From Chrysochromulina tobinii (Eukaryota; Haptophyta; Prymnesiales; Chrysochromulinaceae): DNA of 22,984 bases. Shown in pieces: positions 1-7,472 of the stretch. The stretch's first letter is position 1. The number at the start of each line of letters is the position of its first letter. The stretch covers positions 1 to 22,984 of the forward strand of contig JWZX01001509.1 of assembly GCA_001275005.1 (NCBI GenBank). The letters run 5' to 3'. The notes beneath the pieces were generated by a model that did no database searches, was not told where the DNA came from, and saw only the letters and a program-made list of their open reading frames with translations. A program made the position numbers and the translations under genes.

Positions 1-2
1 CG

Positions 3-173
3 GGCGAGCACCCCGAGGTGATCGCCATGAAGCAAGCGAGCGGCAAGCCCATCCAGACGAGCACCGTGGTGGGGCACGTGCTGGGCGCACTCACGCAGGG
101 ACGCCCCGTCGACCTACGCAGGCTACAGATACGGCGCATCCAAACGCGAACCTATCATGTGTGTGAACGTTAA
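3..173 (+). CDS. 3' end of a gene resembling the C-terminal helix-turn-helix of RecQ-family helicases (partial)
   Basis: An open frame enters from the left edge and stops at TAA 171-173, giving about 56 residues. It contains the stretch KPIQTSTVVGHVLGAL followed by GRPVDLRRL. In RecQ/WRN-type helicases the C-terminal helix-turn-helix (HTH_40 type) has the same layout: a segment ending in a T-[IV]-x-x-H-L helix, then G-x-x-[LV]-D-L-x-R. The match is by memory of the family pattern, not by alignment. The last 14 or so residues, after VDLRRL, look non-conserved. An intron or a different true end is possible there, since several AG dinucleotides occur at 118-128. The start and any helicase core lie outside the window. 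It could be another HTH-containing protein. Confidence 0.45.
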   Translation, partial: GEHPEVIAMKQASGKPIQTSTVVGHVLGALTQGRPVDLRRLQIRRIQTRTYHVCER

Positions 174-836
174 CACGACAGACGCGACAACCGGTGCTAC
201 GGCACTGTTACTGTGTGTCCGGCTCCCCCCCGGGTATTCCTGTCAGGGACCACTCTCCACTGGACAAGCATCACATTTCACTTTGTGCAAACGCGACAAG
301 AAGCGTTGATGAAGGAATCAACGTATCCACGTTCGGTCGCGCTCGTCGCCGTCGCGGTCGAGCTACGCTCAAGCTAACGCTCAAGCTACGCACAAGTACA
401 TAACGTTAACAAAACTTTCGCACCCCTGACGTTCAGTCTCATGTTTAACTCATGTCCAGTCTGTCGAAAGTCGTAAGAGTAGCTGTAAAAGTACTAAGTT
501 GTACGGCTCAATTTTGTTGTAGAGCTCTCACGGCGCCACAGGTCGCTGGTCGGGTCGTGAGACACTTTCCTACAGTCTTGCAGTCTACACACTAAAAAAG
601 ACACTAGAACTACCGCCTGAGAGAAGTCACCAACCTGGCACTCGACACGTAACTTCTGACGTAAGGCGGCACTGAGCAACTCTCTCGTCTCCACGCACTA
701 CATAGCGTTGTGTAGTAGTGTATGAACATCTCCTAGATGTAGATCGAGTGGACCGGACTCATCGATGTTCAAGATGACAGAACAGTGCGTGGTCCGGAAG
801 CACACAACACGTGTGCTCGGCCTCTCACGCGTCGTA
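174..836. other. Intergenic region between two convergent gene ends
   Basis: About 660 bp separate the stop of the left-edge gene and the stop of the K+ channel on the other strand. Base composition is less GC-rich than in the genes. Two AACGTTAAC palindromes occur at about 167-175 and 403-411. A short imperfect direct repeat around GCTCAAGCTA lies at about 361-395. No open frame here has coding-like composition or a recognisable domain, and no RNA gene was seen. Confidence 0.5.
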
Positions 837-3800
837 TTAAGCATCGTACAGCCTGCGGTACGAGCCGGCATCGGCCATCCGACCCGCCGAGCCCATCGAT
901 GGCAGTGTGACGCCTCGCGGCAATCTGGCCGGCGGCCGCGCGTTCACCATGGCTCCTCTTTCCAACAAGCGCCGAGATGCGGGCACGCCGGCCGTGAGGG
1001 TGGCCTTTTCATCGGCATCATCGTCTCCGGGGACAAATAAGGCTGAGTCGCAGCTGCCGCCCAGGCGCAGGCCGTTGGCGCCGCCGTTGTCGCCGCCGTC
1101 GGCGCCGCCGCTGCCATTGGCGCCGCCGTCGTAGGCGCCGTCGTGGGCGTCGTCCATGCGTTTGGTGCCAAGCACGCTGCACTCCCAATGCGCCTCGTAC
1201 CACTCTTTAAAGCCTCGGTCGGGCGTGCGGGTGTGCACGTACACGAGAGCATGTCGCTCGTCCCCATGCGCCTCGTCCGTTGGCGGCGTTTGCCCACCGT
1301 TCGCCTCTTGATACGCTTCGACCGACCGCACGCGCTTCTGCTGCACCAAGTGGTCGAAGACCACGATCGCGTCGACGACGGCCGCGCTCGCCGGCGCACC
1401 GCGCGGCCGGTGGCGGCGCGTGATCTCGCCAAACTGCGTGCGGATCGCCTCGAGCGTCTCGGTGTCGATGAGGCTGCGCGCCTTGAGCACCGCGAGGACA
1501 AAGTCCGCTTCGCGCATCGTCACGTCCGGCTCCATCTTCTCCTTGGCCTCGTCGAGCAGCAGGGAGTAGATCTTGAGAGCGTAGTTGTCACGACGGATGT
1601 CGAGGCGCAGAGAGGCCTGAAGCACGATGCGCGCGACCGTGAGCATCGCGACGGCGGCGAGCGGCATGTAGAGGATGTAGAGCACCTGGAGCAGCTTGGA
1701 GGTTGCCTCGAGATCGCCGCCCGCGGTGGTCATGCATCCAATGGTCCAATACAGCCCATCCACCCAGCTGTACCCATGCACGCCGCATGAGATACTGAGC
1801 CCAAAGGCGAGCACGAGGAGGAAGAGCATCGCCGCACGAATGTACTCGAACATGTGCGACGCGACGTGACGAGTGGGCACGAGACGGCGCGTCGCCCCAA
1901 TCCCTGCCGCCGCCGAGGCCGTCCCCGAGGCCGTCCCCGAGGGCGCCGCCGAGGGCGGGGGCGAGGGCGAGGCGCGCGAGGCGGCGGGTTGATGCTCGAG
2001 AGCTGCTGGGCTCGTGGCGGCGAGCCCGGGGGCCGTTGAGCTTCGTGGGGACGGCGTGATCGTGTGGGCGCTCGTCTTGCCCCACGAGAAGAGGGAGGGC
2101 GAGAGGAAGGAGAGACCCGTCTCGATCGGATGATCAGATCTCGAGCTGAACGAGACTCCCAGATGTACCGAAGGCGCCGGCGCGGGTGCTGGCGTGGGCG
2201 CAGCTGCGGGCACGGCGGGCGCGGCGGGCCGGCGGCTGCTGGCTGGTGCATGTGGCTCGGCAAACCCCGTGATCTTGCTCATCAACAAGCGCGCCGAGTT
2301 CATGAGATCGAGTCCGGATTTCTCATCCGTATGAACGTGAGCCGGGATGGTGAGTGCTAGCGTGGGCTTGGCAGGCGGAGTCTCCCCCTTAGAGGCCCCG
2401 CGGAGGGTGGAGCGCTGCCGGAGCATAGGCGGCCGCTCTGCGAGCCCCGAGCGCCCGCTCACCAACTCCTTGTCGTCGTCTCCGATGCCGTCCGCGGACT
2501 CGCTGGCACGCCTCGAGCCGGCGCCGATAGGCTGAGGCAAGGGCACCGCAGCGGGCATGACGCGGGCCGGCATGGCGGGCATCCCGAGGCGTAAAGGGAG
2601 GCGTGTAGGGTCACTTGGAGACGACGCGTCGATCGGATCCTTGAGTTGCAGAGCTCTCCGTTCGGACATTTGGCGCTTGAGCAGATCCCTCCGTCCAAGG
2701 GCGTCCGCGGGCAAGGCCGGGGGCGAGGCGGTCGGCGTGGCGGCGGCGCACGCGGCGGGAGGCCAGGCAGCGGTGGCGGCCGCCACCGAGAGCGGGGCCG
2801 TCCCGGGCGGCCCAGCCCTCTCCGCACGAAGTTGATTCGCCTTCTGTCGTGCTGCTTCGAGGGCAGCGAGCTGCGCAGGCGTCCTCGTCACCTTCGGTCG
2901 AAGAGATCCGTCAGCGAGACTCACTCCAAGCTGGAATGCCGGCTCCGATCCGGCAGCGGCTGGCGGCGGCGGCGGCGACGGTGGTGGCGATCGGGGCGAG
3001 ATGGAAGCTGGTGCCCCTTCGCGGATCGCTCCCCAGCGCTGTCGCCGCCTGCCGACGCCCGACGGCATCGGAGATCGTTCGTAACGTCCCAGTACGTCCC
3101 AGCCGTCGTCGTCGACGTCCTCCACTGACGAGTTGTGACTCTCTTTCGAGTGGGCACTGGTGAGTGTGGGGCGCCTCCCAGCTGCCCTGCTCGGTAAACT
3201 AGAGCGCCCGTCGGCGGGTGGGTGCGACTCTTTGCGCGCCTCGGAGCGAGCCGACTGCACGGACGAGCGCACGAGGGCAAGGAACCGGAGCGGCACGAGC
3301 TGTGCGGCCCACCGACGATACGAGTTCTCGAGGGCAGCCTTGGCGAGCTCCGCCGCGACATGGCGTTCGAGCGTCACGGACGCAGTCTCCATAGTGGCGA
3401 GGAAATCGTCCGAACGCGCCGCGAGCACCGACGCGAGCGGCGCGAGGACCTTGCTCATCGACCACTCGAGGAAGAATTCCGCAAGAGGCGAGATGCCGCC
3501 CATCACGACGCTAATCCCGAGCAGGATGTAGACGCAGCTAAAGAGACGGCCGGAGGGGGACGCCGGTGAGATGTCGCCGTTGGTCGTCGCGGTCGCCGTC
3601 AGGTAGTAGGCTGAGCGCAGCGGGCCCCAGTCCTCAAACGCCCAGTAGGCGAGCGCGCCCAGGGTGTAGTAGCTCAAGATGAGCACGCCGTGCTGACGAA
3701 ACCACTTCTCGACGTGTCCACGTTGCCAATCGGACAGGTCCAGTTGGAGTTTACGCCCCGCCGCCGCCGCCGCCATCGCCGCCGCCACCACCGACCCCAT

Positions 3801-4829
3801 CGACTCGGCGAGCTTGGCCGGGGGCTCACCGTCGGTGCCGCCCTCAGCGACGTCTCTCTCGCGAGCGTGCTGCACGCCGGCGCTGACGACTTTCGCGAAC
3901 AAGGACGCGAGCAATGTGGGGGGCTTTTGGGGGACTAGCGTGTAGAGTGAGGTTGCGCCATCCTGCCACCCACAAGCTGAGGCGATCAGGTTCGCCAGTG
4001 GGACCCAGGAGGCCATCAGGGAGGCCATCAGGGAGGCCATCAGGGAGGCCATCAGGGAGGCCATCAGGGAGGCCATCAGAGAGGCCATCAGGGAGGCCAT
4101 CACGAGGCGATCACGAGGCGATAAGCCGCCTCCCGTCTTCACCTGCATCTCGTACACGAAGCAGCCACCGCCCTCGAGCTGGGAGCCATCAGCGAGGATG
4201 GTAGGGCCGCCACCGGGCACCTCGCCTGGATTGACCCACGCAAAGGCACGGTACCCCGCCGCCACGAGCGTCTGCAGCGTGCACGGCTGCAGCCGGCGCG
4301 CCTCGCGCAGCCGCTGGAGCGCACTCACCGACGGCCTGAATGGACCGACCATCTCAAGACGAGCGGCGGCTGGAGTGAGCATGAGCGCGTTGGTGCGGAT
4401 GAGGCGGCGCTGTGCGTCGAAGTAGCAGTAGCCGCCGAGGAGCAGGAAGAAGAGCCAGGGCTCGCACCGGCCTTGCTCGACAACCAGCTCCTCGAAGCGA
4501 TTGGTCAAGCTCGGCAGAGGGTATGCGAAGGCAAAGAAGGCTGCTTCGAGGGGTATGCCCGCAGCCTCGCGCTGCGCACCGGCGAGCGTCACCTCCGTAG
4601 GCGACGCAAGCACACCGCAGTGCGCGTCCGACTCTTCGTCGGATCTGGGCTCGTTGGCGAACTCGTCGAGCAGCGCGAGCACCTCCGAGGGGCCGCTAAT
4701 TGAAAATGGCCGCGGCGTGCCGTCGCTGGCGCTCTTGTCGGCCTCGTCCTGCCATTTCACCGTGAGCGTCACACCTACGTCCGGATAGATGTGATACACC
4801 ATGGTGTCACCTCCGGCGGCCGCCACCAT
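837..4829 (-). CDS. Tandem-pore (TPK-like) potassium channel with a long low-complexity linker
   Basis: This is a 1330-residue frame from ATG at 4829 to TAA at 837-839. It carries two pore modules. Module 1 has a membrane helix at about residues 380-398, a pore loop ending TTNGDISP (T415) and a helix at about 429-455. Module 2 has a helix at about 999-1016, a pore loop GCMTTAGGDL (T1034) and a helix at about 1046-1066. About 540 residues of Pro/Ser/Ala-rich sequence separate them. After the last helix, residues about 1105-1136 (EADFVLAVLKARSLIDTETL and onward) resemble the C-terminal tail of plant TPK channels, but no intact DxDxDG calcium loop is seen. The first 240 residues are soluble-looking and not recognised. 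An in-frame (MASL)7-MASW repeat lies at about 242-273. The C-terminus is Gly/Ala/Asn/Asp-rich. The predicted role is K+ (or other cation) flux in the plasma or vacuolar membrane. Both filters are shorter than TxGYGD, so selectivity is uncertain. Introns in the low-complexity parts cannot be excluded. Confidence 0.8.
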   Translation of the reverse strand: MVAAAGGDTMVYHIYPDVGVTLTVKWQDEADKSASDGTPRPFSISGPSEVLALLDEFANEPRSDEESDAHCGVLASPTEVTLAGAQREAAGIPLEAAFFAFAYPLPSLTNRFEELVVEQGRCEPWLFFLLLGGYCYFDAQRRLIRTNALMLTPAAARLEMVGPFRPSVSALQRLREARRLQPCTLQTLVAAGYRAFAWVNPGEVPGGGPTILADGSQLEGGGCFVYEMQVKTGGGLSPRDRLVMASLMASLMASLMASLMASLMASLMASLMASWVPLANLIASACGWQDGATSLYTLVPQKPPTLLASLFAKVVSAGVQHARERDVAEGGTDGEPPAKLAESMGSVVAAAMAAAAAGRKLQLDLSDWQRGHVEKWFRQHGVLILSYYTLGALAYWAFEDWGPLRSAYYLTATATTNGDISPASPSGRLFSCVYILLGISVVMGGISPLAEFFLEWSMSKVLAPLASVLAARSDDFLATMETASVTLERHVAAELAKAALENSYRRWAAQLVPLRFLALVRSSVQSARSEARKESHPPADGRSSLPSRAAGRRPTLTSAHSKESHNSSVEDVDDDGWDVLGRYERSPMPSGVGRRRQRWGAIREGAPASISPRSPPPSPPPPPAAAGSEPAFQLGVSLADGSLRPKVTRTPAQLAALEAARQKANQLRAERAGPPGTAPLSVAAATAAWPPAACAAATPTASPPALPADALGRRDLLKRQMSERRALQLKDPIDASSPSDPTRLPLRLGMPAMPARVMPAAVPLPQPIGAGSRRASESADGIGDDDKELVSGRSGLAERPPMLRQRSTLRGASKGETPPAKPTLALTIPAHVHTDEKSGLDLMNSARLLMSKITGFAEPHAPASSRRPAAPAVPAAAPTPAPAPAPSVHLGVSFSSRSDHPIETGLSFLSPSLFSWGKTSAHTITPSPRSSTAPGLAATSPAALEHQPAASRASPSPPPSAAPSGTASGTASAAAGIGATRRLVPTRHVASHMFEYIRAAMLFLLVLAFGLSISCGVHGYSWVDGLYWTIGCMTTAGGDLEATSKLLQVLYILYMPLAAVAMLTVARIVLQASLRLDIRRDNYALKIYSLLLDEAKEKMEPDVTMREADFVLAVLKARSLIDTETLEAIRTQFGEITRRHRPRGAPASAAVVDAIVVFDHLVQQKRVRSVEAYQEANGGQTPPTDEAHGDERHALVYVHTRTPDRGFKEWYEAHWECSVLGTKRMDDAHDGAYDGGANGSGGADGGDNGGANGLRLGGSCDSALFVPGDDDADEKATLTAGVPASRRLLERGAMVNARPPARLPRGVTLPSMGSAGRMADAGSYRRLYDA
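4009..4104 (-). repeat. 12-bp coding minisatellite, 8 copies (Met-Ala-Ser-Leu)
   Basis: Eight near-identical 12-bp units built on GGCCATCAGGGA run head to tail inside the K+ channel gene. They encode MASL seven times, then MASW. The unit is a multiple of three, so copy-number change keeps the frame. One unit has A in place of G (near 4080), and the last unit is altered. Confidence 0.95.
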
Positions 4830-5084
4830 GGGCCTGCTGGGACCGTCCTGTAGATTGCAGAGGCTGGCCCAAAAGCCTCGGCCAGGAACTGCGACAAAGG
4901 GTATGAACGATTAGGGTCCGAACGCGCGTGATTGGAGAGCTGTGAAATCGGTGGCGGGTTACACAGCCATTGGTTGGATTTTGAACAGTGTCAAGTTACA
5001 GTCGACTGTATGACGAAACGCTGAGTGGAGGCACTTTTCATTGTCGATCCCAGGCGGACATCGTCAGGATCGTCGCCAAGTGTT
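4830..5084. promoter_or_regulatory. Shared divergent upstream region of the K+ channel and transporter genes
   Basis: The channel gene (-) and the transporter gene (+) start head to head, about 255 bp apart in the preferred model. Two ATTGG pentamers (inverted CCAAT) occur at 4931-4935 and 4969-4973. No TATA box stands out. Its regulatory role is inferred from position only. Confidence 0.35.
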
Positions 5085-6556
5085 ATGTCGGGCGGTACGT
5101 CGCCAGAGAGCCCCTTCCTTGGCCAGGGCGGTTCGTCGCGGGCCGCCGCGGGGCTCAAGGGACGCGCGTGCTGCGTCTGCGACTGTGCGTGCGCGCGTGC
5201 CGCCGCTCACTCCTCTGCTCGCCTGCCAATGACGCTGCAATCACAGGTCATAAAGGCAGCGAGAAGTGCGACGTGCGCGCAGCGCTGGTCTTCATCATCG
5301 GCCTTGTGGCCGGCACGGGTTGCACGATCGCCTCGAAGGCGCTCTTCCAGATGCACGCCGTCGGCTCCAATGGCCAGCTGCAGCTCTTCAAGCCGCCGCT
5401 CTTCCAGACGTGGGTCATGTTCATTGGCATGGCCTTCGCGCTGCCGGCGCACTTTTTGAACGAGTGGTACCGGCGAAAGAATGCGACGCCGGCGGAGCTC
5501 AAGCTGATCGAGGCCGAGCCCGCGGTCACCACGCACACTTACGCGCTCCTGGCGGTCCCCTCGATCTTCGACCTGCTCTCCACGTGCTTGATGGTGGTCG
5601 GTCTGCTGCATACGAACGCCTCGATCTGGATGCTGCTGCGCGGCGGCGGGATCGTGTTCGTGGCGTTGATGAAGCAGTACGTATTGCACGACAAGCTGAG
5701 CAGCTCCATGTGGGCGGGCGTCGGCATCATCGCCTTCGGCGTCGCGTGCGTCGGGTGCGCTTCAATGGTGGGTGCCACGGCGAACGAATCGGACGGGGAC
5801 TCGACGGGCGACGCTCTCTTCGGCGTGCTGATGACGCTTGCGGGCACGTTCATGCAGTCGGTGCAGTACGTGTACGAGGAGAAGGTCATGTCGGGCGACG
5901 TGTCCGCACCGCCGTGGCTGCTCATCGGCGTCGAGGGCGTCACCGGGACGCTGCTCTCGACGTTTGTGCTGTATCCGCTCTTTTGGTTGCTTCCTGGCGA
6001 CGACAACGGCTCCTACGAAGACCCGATTAACACGTTCACGATGCTGCAGAACTCGCCCACGTGCCTCGCCCTCGCGCTCGCTTTCTGCGTTCTCGTCTTC
6101 ATCCTCAACTCCTTCTCGGTCCTCGTCACGTACATGATGTCCTCTGTCTGGCATGCCATCCTCGACAACTTCCGACCGGTCACCATATGGACCGTGCAGC
6201 TGACCATCTACTACGTGTTCTCGCAAGGCCAATACGGCGAGGCGTGGACCGACGGCTCCTACCTGCAGCTCTTTGGCATGTCCCTCCTCCTCGCAGGCAC
6301 CGCCGTCTACAACGGCTCCATCAAACTCCCATGCCTCGCTGCCGACAAGTCGGCGTCCCTCCTCGACAGCTCGTCGACGATGGCGTCGTCGGCGCTCGCG
6401 CGCTCGCCGCTGATCACGCACAACCGGGCGGCCTTTATGGACTCGGATGCGCGCTCGCCCTACGTGTCGCGCATCGCTGTCGATGCGGAGCGGGCCAACC
6501 CGATGGTGCTCGGCGTGAGCACAGGAAAACGAGAGCCGCTCCTCTCGGGCCGGTGA
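5085..6556 (+). CDS. SLC35F6: SLC35F6-like drug/metabolite-superfamily transporter
   Basis: The conserved region (about 5249-6556) has ten hydrophobic helices and the landmarks of SLC35F6-type EamA transporters. These are FQTWVMFIGMA, PSIFDLLSTCLMVVGL, NASIWMLLRGG, QYVYEEKVM, IGVEGVTG, ILDNFRPVTIW and LLLAGTAVYNGS. Human SLC35F6 sits in lysosomal or mitochondrial membranes; its substrate is not firmly known. The continuous frame has no ATG before the conserved core, since its only upstream start is a GTG at 4988. I therefore prefer ATG 5085 (MSGGTSPESPFLGQGG) in another frame. It joins through a 62-nt GT-AG intron at 5185-5246 (ACT|GTGCGT to ATCACAG|GT) and gives about 469 residues. The splice is phase-consistent but not proven. 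The C-terminal tail of about 70 residues is Ser-rich and ends in EPLLSGR. The transporter converges with the CNG-type channel gene. Confidence 0.82.
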
Positions 6557-6633
6557 TCTCGCGCGCATCTTCCCCCTTGAGATCTCACGAGCCGCGAAGA
6601 AGATCTCACGAGCCGCTCCTCTCGGGCCGGTGA
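6533..6633 (+). repeat. Duplicated 3' end of the transporter coding sequence
   Basis: The last 24 bases of the transporter coding sequence, including its TGA stop (6533-6556), reappear exactly at 6610-6633, 77 bp downstream. The intervening sequence also has AGATCTCACGAGCCG twice (about 6580 and 6601). This is a local tandem duplication of the gene end. Confidence 0.9.
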
Positions 6634-6708
6634 CCAGAGGCGGCGCCACGAGATGCGGAGGGGAGGCGCGAACGACAAGGATTGCCGTCCTAAAGGCGAC
6701 GGCGCGGC

Positions 6709-6862
6709 GGAAGGCTGTACCCGAGTGGCGAGTCCGAGATTCACCCCGAGATTCGCCCCTCTTTGGGACGTCGGAAGGCTGTACCCGAGTGGCGAGTCCG
6801 AGATTCACCCCGAGATTCGCCCCTCTTTGGGACGTCGGAAGGCTGTACCCGAGTGGCGAGTC
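6709..6862. repeat. 64-bp tandem repeat, about 2.4 copies
   Basis: Units begin with GGAAGGCTGTACCCGAGTGG at 6709, 6773 and 6837. The first two are complete and identical over 64 bp, and the third breaks off after about 26 bp. Each unit has an inner repeat, GAGATTCACCCC followed by GAGATTCGCCCC. The array lies between the convergent transporter and channel genes. Confidence 0.95.
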
Positions 6863-7472
6863 GTGCATGGCCATGGGCGTGTGCGATCTGGCGACGATCT
6901 GGCGACTTTGGAGCAGGGCGAGACGGCGTTCCGGGAGGATCGTTAAGCCGACGAGGGCCCTCCCGCTTTTATGATCTGTGCACAGGCCCGAGATATGGAT
7001 CTACCATCTTGAGATTTGATCTCCCGTCCAGGAGGTATGCAGCGCGAGCAGGCCCGACGCGCGTGCGCGCGCGTACGGCCCCGTAGCGCCGTAGGAAAGC
7101 TTGTCGCGAGCACGTCGCCTGTGGGCGTGTGCCGGCACGGGCGTGGAGAATGTTTACACACATGACATGCCGTGAGATAAAATGACGAGCCGGCGGCGGC
7201 GCACATTAATTGCGACAGTCGATGACTCGATTTCGAATTGACACAATTGAATAGACGTCCGGTCGCGTCGTCCGTTAGTCGCGTCCGTCGAGCGCTTTCG
7301 GGTGTAGGGTAACGAGAGTCCGATTAAAATACCGTCCGGTCCTAGATCTATCCTTGATCTAACCTTCTCACCAACGTGGTCGTGATCGTCTTCTCTGACT
7401 TCTCCTGGGCAGCACATGGCTAATGCCTAATCGAATTGTCACATTTAAGCCGAGCTTATGAAGCTTCTTTGT
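6863..7472. other. Intergenic region downstream of two convergent genes
   Basis: No gene is supported. The left part is GC-rich with an alternating purine-pyrimidine patch near 7057-7076 (GCGTGCGCGCGCGTACGG). The right part (about 7140-7470) is more AT-rich and ends at the channel stop codon. No tRNA-like or terminator-like structure was recognised. Confidence 0.4.

Noticed and set aside
174-420. AACGTTAAC palindromes as a second MITE
   Set aside because: The 18-bp ends and target duplication of the element at 10396-10873 are absent here; only a short shared word remains.
1143-1790. 215-residue plus-strand open frame
   Set aside because: It is antisense to the C-terminal part of the K+ channel, which has clear pore and helix motifs in its own frame.
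3977-4142. 166-nt intron removing the MASL repeat
   Set aside because: The sites look good, but excision is not a multiple of three and would throw the downstream channel out of frame.
4818-4830. Perfect vertebrate-type Kozak sequence (GCCGCCACCATGG) on the plus strand
   Set aside because: It opens only a short frame ending within about 85 bp and overlaps the K+ channel start on the other strand. Chance in GC-rich DNA is more likely.
4988-5246. N-terminus of the transporter as read from GTG 4988
   Set aside because: It has no ATG, its composition is unlike the conserved core, and a phase-matched spliced alternative exists.
5762-6874. 370-residue minus-strand open frame
   Set aside because: It is antisense to the transporter core and extends through the 64-bp tandem repeat. 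The composition is His/Arg-rich shadow sequence.
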